A stretch of 64,000 nucleotides of DNA. It comes from Actinomadura mexicana (GTDB lineage: Bacteria > Actinomycetota > Actinomycetes > Streptosporangiales > Streptosporangiaceae). The DNA lies in NCBI RefSeq assembly GCF_900188105.1, contig NZ_FZNP01000021.1, positions 1 through 64,000 of the forward strand, read 5' to 3'. The notes beneath the pieces are model-generated. The model made no database searches. It saw only the letters and a list, made by a program, of their open reading frames with translations, and was not told where the DNA came from. Positions 41,232 through 49,255 of the stretch are shown piece after piece. Numbering within the stretch: position 1 is the stretch's first letter; every line of letters begins with the position of its first letter. A program made the translations under genes and the position numbers.

Positions 41232-42668
41232 ATGAAGGCTGAGCACTACGTCGGCGGGGTGTTCCGTTCGGACGGCCCGGCCTTCCCCCTCGTCGCGCCT
41301 GTGGACGGCACCGAGCTGGGCGCCGTCCCCGAGGCCACGCGGGAGGTCGTCGACGACGCCGTGGCCGCGGCCCGTTCCGCGTTGAAGGGTCCCTGGGGCG
41401 CGATGAGCGCCGAGGAGCGGGCCACGGCGCTGCGGCGCGTCGCCGACGGCATCCAGGCGCGGTCCGAGGAGTTCGTGGACGCCGAGGTCGCCGACACCGG
41501 CAGGCCCCGCGCGTTCGCCGAGACCGTCGACGTGCCGCGCGCCGTCGGCAACTTCCGCGCCTACGCCGACCTGCTGTACGGGCGCCCGGAACGCGCCTAC
41601 ACCACGCGGGTCCCGGGGTGGAGCTCCGGGACGGGTGAGGCGCTCAACTACACGGTGCGCCGGCCGCTCGGGGTGGTGGCGGTCGTCTCGCCGTGGAACC
41701 TCCCGCTGCTGCTGTCGACCTGGAAGATCGCGCCCGCGCTCGCGTGCGGGAACACCGTGGTGGCCAAGCCGTCGGAGGAGACGCCCTCCACCGCGACGCT
41801 GCTCGCCCGGGTGATCGACGACGCGGGCCTCCCCGGCGGGGTGTTCAACCTGGTGCACGGGCACGGCCCCGGCGCGGCCGGGGAGTTCCTCACCGGGCAC
41901 CCCGGGGTGGACGCGATCGCGTTCACCGGCGAGTCGGCCACCGGCGCCGCGATCATGCGCAACGCCGCCGACCACGTCACCCCCGTCTCCTTCGAGCTGG
42001 GCGGCAAGAACCCCGCGCTCGTCTTCGCCGACGCCGACCTGGACGACGCCGTGGACGGGACGGTCCGCTCCTCCTTCACCCACTCCGGGCAGATCTGCCT
42101 GTGCACCGAGCGCGTCTACGTGGAGCGCCCCGTCTTCGAGGAGTTCGTCGCGAGGCTCGGCGAGCGGGCCCGCGCGCTGGACGGCTACGGGCCGATGATC
42201 TCGGCCGGGCACCGCGACAAGGTCCTGTCGTACTTCCGCCTCGCCCGGCAGGAGGGCGCCACGGTCGTCGCCGGCGGCGGCGCCCCGCGGTTCGGGGACG
42301 CGCGGGACGGCGGCTTCCACGTCGAGCCGACCGTCCTCACCGGGCTCCCCGAGACCGCCCGTACCGTGCGGGAGGAGATCTTCGGGCCGGTCTGCCATGT
42401 CGCGCCGTTCGACACCGAGGACGAGGCCCTCGCGCTCGCCAACGACAGCCCCTACGGGCTCGCCGCCACGGTGTGGACGCGGGACCTGTCGCGGGCGCAC
42501 CGGGTCGCGCCGCGCGTCGAGACCGGGATCGTCTGGGTGAACTGCTGGAACCTGCGCGACCTGCGCACCCCGTTCGGCGGCGTCAAGGCGTCCGGGATCG
42601 GCAGGGAGGGGGGAGAGTACTCCCTGGACTTCTTCTCCGAACCCGTCAACGTCTGCGTCCAGATCTGA
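41232..42668 (+). CDS. nbaE: 2-aminomuconic / 2-hydroxymuconic semialdehyde dehydrogenase
   Basis: A 478-residue NAD-dependent aldehyde dehydrogenase. SPWNLPLLLSTWKIAPAL is the coenzyme-site segment, the general base lies in FELGGKNP, and the catalytic Cys in SGQICLCTERVYV. The close match to the hydroxymuconic semialdehyde group and the neighbouring genes point to oxidation of 2-aminomuconic 6-semialdehyde to 2-aminomuconate. GGAGGGGACGG upstream of ATG 41232 is the ribosome binding site. It is the first gene of a seven-gene run in which genes overlap or nearly touch. The nba symbol is by pathway analogy to the 2-nitrobenzoate genes. Confidence 0.9.
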   Translation: MKAEHYVGGVFRSDGPAFPLVAPVDGTELGAVPEATREVVDDAVAAARSALKGPWGAMSAEERATALRRVADGIQARSEEFVDAEVADTGRPRAFAETVDVPRAVGNFRAYADLLYGRPERAYTTRVPGWSSGTGEALNYTVRRPLGVVAVVSPWNLPLLLSTWKIAPALACGNTVVAKPSEETPSTATLLARVIDDAGLPGGVFNLVHGHGPGAAGEFLTGHPGVDAIAFTGESATGAAIMRNAADHVTPVSFELGGKNPALVFADADLDDAVDGTVRSSFTHSGQICLCTERVYVERPVFEEFVARLGERARALDGYGPMISAGHRDKVLSYFRLARQEGATVVAGGGAPRFGDARDGGFHVEPTVLTGLPETARTVREEIFGPVCHVAPFDTEDEALALANDSPYGLAATVWTRDLSRAHRVAPRVETGIVWVNCWNLRDLRTPFGGVKASGIGREGGEYSLDFFSEPVNVCVQI

Positions 42669-42679
42669 GAGCGAGCCCA

Positions 42680-43465
42680 GTGACCACGAACATCGAGGCC
42701 GCCGCCGAGCGGCTCCTCGGCGCCTACGCCGGCGGCACGCCGTGCGCGCCCGTCCGCGACCTGATCACCACGGCGGACGACGCCTACGCCGTCCAGGACC
42801 GGCTGACCGACCGCTGGCTGGGGGAGGGGCGCCGCCTCGCCGGCCGCAAGATCGGCCTGACGTCGCGCGCCGTCCAGGCGCAGATCGGGGTGGACAGCCC
42901 CGACTTCGGGATGCTGTTCGCCGACATGGCCGTCCCGGACGGGGAGGAGATCCCCGCCGGCGCCGTGCTGCAGCCGCGCGCCGAGGCGGAGATCGCCCTC
43001 GTGCTGGAGCGCGACCTGACCCACGAGCGGCACACCGCCGCCGACGTGATCCGCGCGACGGCGTTCGCGCTGCCCGCCATCGAGGTGGTCGGCAGCCGCG
43101 TCCGCGACTGGGACATCACGCTCGCCGACACGGTCGCCGACAACGCCTCCGCCGGCATGTACGCGCTGGGCAACCGCCCCGTCCCGCTCGCCGACGTCGA
43201 CCTGCGCCTGTGCGGGATGGTGATGGAGCGGCGCGGCGAGCAGGTCTCGACCGGCAACGGCGCCGCCTGCCTCGGGCACCCGCTGAACGCCGCGCTCTGG
43301 CTCGCCGACACCCTCGTCCGCGTCGGCCGCCCGCTGCGCGCCGGCGACACCGTCCTGACCGGCGCGCTCGGCCCGGTGGTCCCGGCCGGCCCGGGCGAGG
43401 TGTTCGAGGCGCGCATCGACGGACTCGGCGACGTCCGCGTCGCGTTCGGCAGGGAGGAGTCCTGA
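42680..43465 (+). CDS. nbaH: 2-oxopent-4-enoate hydratase
   Basis: A 261-residue member of the fumarylacetoacetase-like (MhpD/XylJ) family. AYAVQDRLTDRW, GRKIGLTSRAVQAQIGVD, PDFGMLFADM and the metal-binding RAEAEIALVLER segment (acidic triad with EVVGSR and the later Asp) are typical of hydratases rather than decarboxylases. It would add water to 2-oxopent-4-enoate to give 4-hydroxy-2-oxovalerate. GTG 42680 is 11 bases after the dehydrogenase stop. Its stop overlaps the next ATG by one base (TGATG). Confidence 0.88.
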   Translation: MTTNIEAAAERLLGAYAGGTPCAPVRDLITTADDAYAVQDRLTDRWLGEGRRLAGRKIGLTSRAVQAQIGVDSPDFGMLFADMAVPDGEEIPAGAVLQPRAEAEIALVLERDLTHERHTAADVIRATAFALPAIEVVGSRVRDWDITLADTVADNASAGMYALGNRPVPLADVDLRLCGMVMERRGEQVSTGNGAACLGHPLNAALWLADTLVRVGRPLRAGDTVLTGALGPVVPAGPGEVFEARIDGLGDVRVAFGREES

Positions 43466-44208
43466 TGGCGGACGTGCACGCGCTCGCGGCGGCGCTCGAC
43501 GAGGCCGCCCGGGACGTCCGGGCGATCCCCAAGCTGACCGCGCGGACGCCGCTGGACGTCGCGACGGCGTACGAGGTGCAGCGCGCCGGGATCGAGCGGC
43601 GACGCCGCAGGGGCGAGCGGCTCGCCGGGGTGAAGATGGGATTCACCAGCCGGGCCAAGATGGTCCAGATGGGCGTGGACGACGTCATCTGGGGCCTGCT
43701 GACCGACGGTATGGCGGCCGGGTCGACCGTGGACGTGTCCCGCCTCGTCCACCCGCGGATCGAGCCCGAGATCGCCTACCTGATCGGGCGGGAGGTCCGC
43801 TCCGCCGCCGAGGTCGAGTCCGCCGTGGCCGGCGTCGCCGTCGGGTTCGAGGTGCTCGACTCCCGCTACGAGGACTTCGCGTTCACGCTCCCGGACGTCA
43901 TCGCCGACAACGCCTCGGCGGCCCGGTTCGGCGTCGGCGCCTGGCACGCGCCCCGCGACCTGTCGAACGCCGGGCTGCTGCTGGAGATCGACGGGCGCCC
44001 GGTGCAGACGGGCTCGTCCGCCGCGATCCTCGGGGACCCGGCGCGGTCGCTGCGGGCGGCGGCCCGGCTCGCGCTCGGCGCCGGGATGACGCTGGAGCCG
44101 GGCTGGATCGTCCTCGCCGGCGCCGCGACGGCCGCGGTCCCGCTGCCGAAGGACGCCCACGTCCGGGTCGTCGGCGCGGGCCTCGGCGCCGTGGAGGTGA
44201 CGACCTGA
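43465..44208 (+). CDS. nbaG: 4-oxalocrotonate decarboxylase
   Basis: A 247-residue relative of the hydratase with decarboxylase-type signatures: IPKLTARTPLDVATAYEVQ, GVKMGFTSRAKMVQMGVDD, and WGLLTDGM. The metal-site RIEPEIAYLIGRE and FEVLDSRYEDF segments are intact. It converts 4-oxalocrotonate to 2-oxopent-4-enoate with loss of CO2, and in other bacteria forms a complex with the hydratase, which fits the adjacent, one-base-overlapping genes. Confidence 0.88.
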   Translation: MADVHALAAALDEAARDVRAIPKLTARTPLDVATAYEVQRAGIERRRRRGERLAGVKMGFTSRAKMVQMGVDDVIWGLLTDGMAAGSTVDVSRLVHPRIEPEIAYLIGREVRSAAEVESAVAGVAVGFEVLDSRYEDFAFTLPDVIADNASAARFGVGAWHAPRDLSNAGLLLEIDGRPVQTGSSAAILGDPARSLRAAARLALGAGMTLEPGWIVLAGAATAAVPLPKDAHVRVVGAGLGAVEVTT

Positions 44209-44651
44209 TGGACGACGCGATCCTCGTCGAGGGAAAGGCCCGGCCGCGCGGCCGGTTCCCGCACCTGCGGCGGGCCGGCGACCTGGTGTTCGTGTCCGGG
44301 ACGAGCTCGCGCCGCCCGGACGGGACGTTCGCCGGGGCGAGCGCCGACGCGATGGGCGTCACCGACCTCGACATCCGGGAGCAGACCCGCGCCGTCGTCG
44401 AGAACATCCGCGACCTGCTGGAGGCGGCCGGCGGCGGGCTGTCCGACGTCGTCAGCGTCACCACCTATCTGGTGAGCATGAACGACTTCGGCGGCTACAA
44501 CGAGGTCTACGGGGAGTACTTCGACGAGACCGGGCCCGCCCGCACGACCGTCGCCGTCCACCAGCTCCCGCACCCGCACCTGCTCATCGAGATCTCGTGC
44601 GTCGCGCACATCCCCCGGGCGACGCGGACCGGAAAGGAGGGCGGAGCATGA
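44208..44651 (+). CDS. nbaF: RidA-family 2-aminomuconate deaminase
   Basis: A 147-residue RidA/YjgF-fold protein, near the length of known 2-aminomuconate deaminases. Features are FPHLRRAGDLVFVSGTSSRRPDG (quoted across the N-terminal strand and turn, in part), REQTRAVVENIRDLLEAAG, VTTYLV and the HPHLLIEISCVA C-terminal strand with the Glu common to deaminating members. It should form a trimer and hydrolyse 2-aminomuconate to 4-oxalocrotonate plus ammonia. Context makes this more likely than general imine deamination. One-base overlap upstream and 4-base overlap downstream. Confidence 0.88.
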   Translation: MDDAILVEGKARPRGRFPHLRRAGDLVFVSGTSSRRPDGTFAGASADAMGVTDLDIREQTRAVVENIRDLLEAAGGGLSDVVSVTTYLVSMNDFGGYNEVYGEYFDETGPARTTVAVHQLPHPHLLIEISCVAHIPRATRTGKEGGA

Positions 44652-45220
44652 CCCTGCCCCAGCTGTCGTTCGGACGGCCGTTCAACTTCGACGCCTGGAT
44701 CGAGGAGCACCGGGACCTGCTGAAGCCCCCGGTCGGCAACGTGCAGGTCTTCGACGACGCCGGTCTGATCGTCATGGTGGTCGGCGGCCCCAACCAGCGC
44801 ACCGACTTCCACGACGACCCGACCGAGGAGTTCTTCTACCAGCTCAAGGGCAACATGGTGCTGCGCGTCATGCAGGAGGAGGGCCGCCCGCCTACCGACC
44901 TGCAGATCAACGAGGGCGACGTCTTCCTGCTGCCGCCGCACGTCCGGCACTCGCCGCAGCGGCCCGAGCCCGGGTCGATCGGCCTCGTCGTGGAGATCCC
45001 GCGCCCCGAGGGCCGCACGGAGGCGTTCGAGTGGTACTGCACCGAGTGCCACCACCTCGTCCACCGCGCCGAGCTCCAGGTCCGCTCGATCGTGGACGAC
45101 CTGCCGCCCGCCTTCGAGGGCTTCTACGGCGGCGACCGGAAGTGCCCGAACTGCGGCGCGGTGCACCCGGGCCGGCAGTGGCCGCGGTCCATGGCCCCGA
45201 CGACGGCGCCCCGTGTCTGA
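44648..45220 (+). CDS. nbaC: 3-hydroxyanthranilate 3,4-dioxygenase
   Basis: A 190-residue cupin dioxygenase that opens the ring of 3-hydroxyanthranilate to 2-amino-3-carboxymuconic 6-semialdehyde. The Fe(II) ligands are His55 and Glu61 (FHDDPTEEFFY) and His101 (PPHVRHSPQR). Arg51 and Arg105 sit at the known substrate-binding positions. The C-terminus holds the bacterial-type rubredoxin-like site with two CxxC pairs (WYCTECHH and KCPNCG). ATGA overlap with the deaminase gene and AAAGGAGG just upstream. Confidence 0.96.
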   Translation: MTLPQLSFGRPFNFDAWIEEHRDLLKPPVGNVQVFDDAGLIVMVVGGPNQRTDFHDDPTEEFFYQLKGNMVLRVMQEEGRPPTDLQINEGDVFLLPPHVRHSPQRPEPGSIGLVVEIPRPEGRTEAFEWYCTECHHLVHRAELQVRSIVDDLPPAFEGFYGGDRKCPNCGAVHPGRQWPRSMAPTTAPRV

Positions 45221-46259
45221 CGGGGCCCCGGTGACGGTCTTCGACGTCCACACGCACGTCTTCCCGGTGATCGGTCCCGACGAGGGGCGGATCCTCGCCG
45301 ACGAGGACCAGCCGTGGCTGCGCGTCGACGGCGGCGGCGCCGGCATGATGATGTGCGGCGACGCGGAGTACCGCCCCGTCGGGGAGGCGCTCTGGGACGC
45401 CGCGCGCCGCGTGGCCGACATGGACGCCGCCGGCGTCGACCGGCAGGCCGTCTCGTCGACGCCGCTGATGTTCGGGTACGCGGCCGAGCCGTCCCGCGCC
45501 GCCGACTGGTGCGACTTCGTCAACGACCGCATCCTGGCGTTCTGCGCGGACGCCCCCGACCGGCTCCTGCCGCTCTGCCAGGTCCCGCTCCAGGATCCCG
45601 GGCTCGCCTGCGAGGTCGCCGGGCGGGCGGCGGCCGCGGGGCACCGCGGGGTCCACATCGGCAACCACGTCGGCGAACGCAACCTCGACGACGAGGGCAT
45701 CACGGCGTTCCTCGCCCGCTGCGCGGAACTCGGCCTGCCGGTCCTGGCGCACCCGTGGGACATGCTCGGCGCCGACCGGATGCGCGGCCACATGCTGCCG
45801 TGGCTGTCGGGCATGCCCGCCGAGACGCAGCTGAGCATCCTCGGGCTGATGCTGTCGGGCGCGTTCGAACGGCTCCCGGAGTCCCTCCGGCTGTGCTTCT
45901 GCCACGGCGGCGGCAGCTTCGCCTTCCTGCTCGGGCGGGCCGACAACGCCTGGCACCGCCGCGACATCGTGCGCGCCGACTCGCCGCGCCCCCCGTCGGA
46001 GTACGTCGGCCGGTTCCACGTCGACTCGGCCGTGTTCGACCCGCGCGCGCTCAGGCTGCTCGTGGACGTGATGGGCACCGACCGGGTCATGCTCGGCACC
46101 GACTACCCGTTCCCGCTCGGCGAGAAGGATCCGGGCGCGACGATCCGGGCGTGCCCCGGCCTGGACGACGCCGAGCGCGCCCTGCTGCTCGGCGGCAACG
46201 CGGAGGCGTTCTTCGCGCCCGCCCATGAACTGGTGACCACCGAAGGAATGACGCAGTGA
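45213..46259 (+). CDS. nbaD: aminocarboxymuconate-semialdehyde decarboxylase (ACMSD)
   Basis: A 348-residue amidohydrolase-fold decarboxylase. Metal ligands are FDVHTHVFP (HxH, about residue 13-15), the His in LAHPWDMLG, the active-site His in FCHGGGSF, and the Asp in LGTDYPFPLG. It removes the carboxylate of 2-amino-3-carboxymuconic semialdehyde, diverting it from quinolinate formation to 2-aminomuconic semialdehyde. GTG 45213 overlaps the dioxygenase gene by 8 bases, and its stop overlaps kynU as GTGA. Confidence 0.95.
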   Translation: MSDGAPVTVFDVHTHVFPVIGPDEGRILADEDQPWLRVDGGGAGMMMCGDAEYRPVGEALWDAARRVADMDAAGVDRQAVSSTPLMFGYAAEPSRAADWCDFVNDRILAFCADAPDRLLPLCQVPLQDPGLACEVAGRAAAAGHRGVHIGNHVGERNLDDEGITAFLARCAELGLPVLAHPWDMLGADRMRGHMLPWLSGMPAETQLSILGLMLSGAFERLPESLRLCFCHGGGSFAFLLGRADNAWHRRDIVRADSPRPPSEYVGRFHVDSAVFDPRALRLLVDVMGTDRVMLGTDYPFPLGEKDPGATIRACPGLDDAERALLLGGNAEAFFAPAHELVTTEGMTQ

Positions 46260-47506
46260 ACCAGGAGGACGAGGCGAGGCGCCTCGACGAGACCGATCCG
46301 CTGCCCACGCTGCGCGGGGAGTTCCTCATCCCGCCCGCGCCCGGCGGGCCCTGCGCGGAGGCCGCCTACTTCGCGGGCAACTCCCTCGGGCTCCAGCCGA
46401 AGAGCGTGGCCGGGCGGCTCCGCGAGGAGCTGGACGACTGGGCGCGGCTCGCCGTCGAGGCGCACACGCGGGGCGGCCGCCCCTGGGTGGACTACCACGA
46501 GCTGCTCCGCGGACCCGCCGCCCGCCTCGTGGGCGCGCTACCGCACGAGGTCGTCGCGATGAACTCGCTGACGGTCAACCTGCACCTGATGATGGCGAGC
46601 TTCTACCGCCCCGCCGGGACGCGCACCCGCATCGTCATCGAGGACGCGGCGTTCCCGTCCGACTCCTACGCGGTTGCCAGCCAGGCCGTCCACCACGGGC
46701 TCGACCCGGCCGGGACGGTCGTGCGGCTCAGGCCGCGCGACGGCGAGCACACCCTGCACACCGAGGACGTCCTCGCGTTCCTCGACCGCGAGGGCGGCAC
46801 GGTCGCGCTCGTCCTGCTCGGCGGGGTCAACTACCTGACCGGCCAGCTCATGGACATGGCGGCGATCACCAAGGCGGGCCGGGCCGCCGGCGCCGTCGTC
46901 GGGTGGGACCTCGCCCACGCCGCCGGAAACGTCCCCCTGCGCCTGCACGACTGGGACGTGGACTTCGCCGCCTGGTGCACCTACAAGTACCTCAACGGCG
47001 GTCCTGGCGCCGTCGCGGGGTGCTTCGTCCACGAGCGGCACGTCCGGGACGCCTCCGTGCCGAAGCTGGCGGGGTGGTGGGGCACCGACCCCGCCGTCCG
47101 GTTCCGGATGGACCCGGACATCGCGCCGCCCGCCTCCGCCGACGCCTGGCAGCTGTCCAACCCGCCGATCATGGCGCTCGCCCCGGTGCTGGCCTCCCTG
47201 GAGATCTTCGACCGGGTGGGGATGGACGCGCTGCGCGCCAAGAGCGAGCGCCTCACCGGCTACCTGGCGGACCGGCTCGCCGAGACCGGCGCCGAGGTCG
47301 TCACGCCGGCCGACCCGGCGGCGCGCGGCAGCCAGCTGTCGGTGCGGGTGGCGGACGCGGGCGGGCTCGTCCGGCGGCTGGCCGAGGCGCGCGGCGTCAT
47401 CGCCGACGCGCGTGAGCCCGATGTCGTCCGGCTCGCTCCCGTCCCGCTGTACTGCACGTTCCACGACTGCCACCGTGCCGCCGCCGCCCTGGCAGATCTT
47501 CTTTAG
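46256..47506 (+). CDS. kynU: kynureninase
   Basis: A 416-residue PLP enzyme of fold type I that splits kynurenine or 3-hydroxykynurenine into (3-hydroxy)anthranilate and alanine. YFAGNSLGLQPKSV near the N-terminus is the kynureninase signature, GWDLAHAAGN supplies the PLP-pyridine Asp, and the Schiff-base Lys is Lys244 in CTYKYLNGGPG. With no anthranilate-type pathway nearby but 3-hydroxyanthranilate genes adjacent, 3-hydroxykynurenine is the more likely substrate. It is the last gene of the operon and followed by a hairpin. Confidence 0.96.
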   Translation: MNQEDEARRLDETDPLPTLRGEFLIPPAPGGPCAEAAYFAGNSLGLQPKSVAGRLREELDDWARLAVEAHTRGGRPWVDYHELLRGPAARLVGALPHEVVAMNSLTVNLHLMMASFYRPAGTRTRIVIEDAAFPSDSYAVASQAVHHGLDPAGTVVRLRPRDGEHTLHTEDVLAFLDREGGTVALVLLGGVNYLTGQLMDMAAITKAGRAAGAVVGWDLAHAAGNVPLRLHDWDVDFAAWCTYKYLNGGPGAVAGCFVHERHVRDASVPKLAGWWGTDPAVRFRMDPDIAPPASADAWQLSNPPIMALAPVLASLEIFDRVGMDALRAKSERLTGYLADRLAETGAEVVTPADPAARGSQLSVRVADAGGLVRRLAEARGVIADAREPDVVRLAPVPLYCTFHDCHRAAAALADLL

Positions 47507-47561
47507 GTGTGTCGGTGCATGGGCCCGCCCGGCATCGGGTAAGTTCGTCTGCGTTGCACGA

Positions 47562-47589
47562 TGGCGCCAGGCCCGGCCGGCCGGCGCCA
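47562..47589 (+). terminator. hairpin between kynU and the cold-shock gene
   Basis: TGGCGCC (47562-47568) pairs with GGCGCCA (47583-47589), with further G/C pairing inside. It could terminate the catabolic operon; it may instead belong to the cold-shock 5' leader if that starts near 47552 (TAAGTT at 47540-47545 is a possible -10). Confidence 0.45.
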
Positions 47590-47699
47590 AGCAGTCTCGA
47601 AGCGTTTTCTCCGGGTGACCGGCGGGCGTGAGTGAGTCCGCTTGCAGCCCAGCCCGCCGACCGGCGGGCCGGAGACGTTTGACCCGGAAGGGAAAGACC

Positions 47700-47903
47700 A
47701 TGGCCGAAGGCACCGTGAAGTGGTTCAACGCTGAGAAGGGCTTCGGGTTCATCGCGCCCGACGGCGGCGGCCCCGACGTGTTCGTCCACTACTCGGCGAT
47801 CACCACCAACGGCTACCGCAGCCTCGACGAGAACCAGCGCGTCGGGTTCGAGATCACCCAGGGCCAGAAGGGCCCCCAGGCCGAGGGCGTCTACCCGCTC
47901 TAA
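47700..47903 (+). CDS. cold-shock domain protein
   Basis: A 67-residue single-domain cold-shock protein with both RNA-binding motifs: GFGFIAPD (RNP1) and VFVHYSAI (RNP2), and the start MAEGTVKWFNAEKG. It binds single-stranded RNA/DNA and acts as an RNA chaperone. GGAAGGG precedes ATG 47700. The roughly 150-base leader contains a 6-bp hairpin (47653-47658 with 47663-47668); long structured leaders are common for this family and may mediate temperature control. Confidence 0.96.
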   Translation: MAEGTVKWFNAEKGFGFIAPDGGGPDVFVHYSAITTNGYRSLDENQRVGFEITQGQKGPQAEGVYPL

Positions 47904-47924
47904 GGTCCCGCCGGATCTGGCCTG

Positions 47925-47956
47925 AGGCCGGGAACGCCTCCGCGTTCCCGGCCTTT
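47925..47956 (+). terminator. terminator after cold-shock gene
   Basis: A perfect 13-bp stem (47925-47937 with 47942-47954) with a 4-base loop and TTT at the 3' side starts 21 bases after the stop codon. Confidence 0.85.
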
Positions 47957-47991
47957 CGCATGCCCCCTGGACGGCGCCCTGCGGGTCCGCT

Positions 47992-49179
47992 CTAGGTGAC
48001 CGCCTCCTCGGCACGGCCCGCGGGCTCGGCCGCGGGTCGCGGGGCCGCGCCGCCGCCGCGCGTGTCCAGTGCCCCGGCCGTCACGGTCATCACCGCCACC
48101 ACGCACGTGATGAGCGCGAACGCGGCCGGGTAGGACAGCGCCCCGGCCGTCCAGCCGATGACGGCGGGCGCGGTCAGCCCGGAGAGGTAGGTGATCGTCG
48201 CCACGCCCGCCACGCCCTCGCCCGGGGTGGTGCCGGCGGCGCCCGCCGCCGCGAACACCAGCGGCACGACCGTCGCCACGCCGGCGCCGAGCAGAGCGAA
48301 CCCGGCGATGGCCGGCCAGGGTGCGCGGGACGCCACGACCAGCGCGCCGCCGAGGACCGCCACCACGCCCCCGCACCGGACCACCCGGGCCGGGCCGAGC
48401 CGCCGCACCAGCCGGTCGCCGAGCAGCCGGGTCCCCGCCATGCACGACATGAAGACCGTGTAGGCGGCGGCGGCCAGGCCGGGGCCCGCGTCCGCCACCT
48501 CGGTCAGGTAGACGGCCGTCCAGTCGGCGCTGGCGCCCTCGGCGAACGTGGCGCAGAAGCCGACGACGCCGATGGCCAGGACGGCCCGGGTCGGCAGCGC
48601 GAAGCGGCGCGGCGCCGGGCCCCCCGGGGACGGGCGGACGTGCAGCAGCCCGCGGCCCGCCGGCACGCCCGCCGCCAGCAGCACGGCCGCGACCAGACCG
48701 AGGTGCAGCCGGGCGTCGATCCCCGCGTGCGCGGCCAGAATGCCGGCGCCGCCCGCGACGAGGCTGCCCACGCACCACAGGCCGTGCAGGCCGGACATCA
48801 CCGGCCGGCCCAGATGCCGCTCCACCGAGACCGCGTGCGCGTTGATCACCACGTCGGACATGCCGGCGGTGGCCCCGAACAGCAGCATCGCCGCGAACAG
48901 GAAGGCGGGCGCCGGGGCGAGCGCGGGCAGCGCCCCGGCGGCGCACCAGGCCGCGATCAGCAGGCGGGTGGCCCGGCGCTCGCCGATCCGGTGCGCGATG
49001 CGGCTCGCGGTCGGCATGCCGACGAACGCGCCGATGGACGGGCAGAGCAGCGCCGCGCCGAGCACGGTGGGGGACAGGTCGAGCCGGTCCTGGATCCAGG
49101 GGATGCGGGTGGCGAGGGTGCCGGCGACGGCGCCGTGCAGAGCGAACACGACCGCGAGGGCGCGGTGGGGGGAGTTCAT
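47992..49179 (-). CDS. MFS transporter
   Basis: A 395-residue membrane protein with about 12 hydrophobic segments. The short first helix (ALAVVFALHGAVAGTLATRIPW), the RIAHRIGERRATR loop 2-3 motif and the GMSDVVINAHAVSVE segment resemble the YbjJ/fucose-permease-like branch of the MFS. It may export or import a sugar or small metabolite. It is divergent from a ROK-family regulator, which often controls such a transporter. The C-terminus ends in an Ala/Pro-rich tail. Confidence 0.9.
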   Translation of the reverse strand: MNSPHRALAVVFALHGAVAGTLATRIPWIQDRLDLSPTVLGAALLCPSIGAFVGMPTASRIAHRIGERRATRLLIAAWCAAGALPALAPAPAFLFAAMLLFGATAGMSDVVINAHAVSVERHLGRPVMSGLHGLWCVGSLVAGGAGILAAHAGIDARLHLGLVAAVLLAAGVPAGRGLLHVRPSPGGPAPRRFALPTRAVLAIGVVGFCATFAEGASADWTAVYLTEVADAGPGLAAAAYTVFMSCMAGTRLLGDRLVRRLGPARVVRCGGVVAVLGGALVVASRAPWPAIAGFALLGAGVATVVPLVFAAAGAAGTTPGEGVAGVATITYLSGLTAPAVIGWTAGALSYPAAFALITCVVAVMTVTAGALDTRGGGAAPRPAAEPAGRAEEAVT

Positions 49180-49223
49180 GGTCCCAAAAACTAACAGGCA
49201 GCCTTCCTGATGAAAAGCGTTTC

Positions 49224-49248
49224 AGGCAGGTTCCCTGCCTACTACCAT
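49224..49248. promoter_or_regulatory. ROK operator and leaderless promoter
   Basis: AGGCAGG-TTC-CCTGCCT (49224-49240) is a perfect 7-bp interrupted palindrome just upstream of TACCAT (49243-49248), a -10 that lies 7 bases before GTG 49256. A related half site (CAGGCAG) lies about 30 bases upstream, toward the divergent MFS gene. Confidence 0.55.
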
Positions 49249-49255
49249 GGGGGGC

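Noticed and set aside
42680..44208. The two fumarylacetoacetase-like genes as a recent tandem duplication
   Set aside because: They carry the distinct hydratase and decarboxylase signatures of two ancient families and are diverged in sequence.
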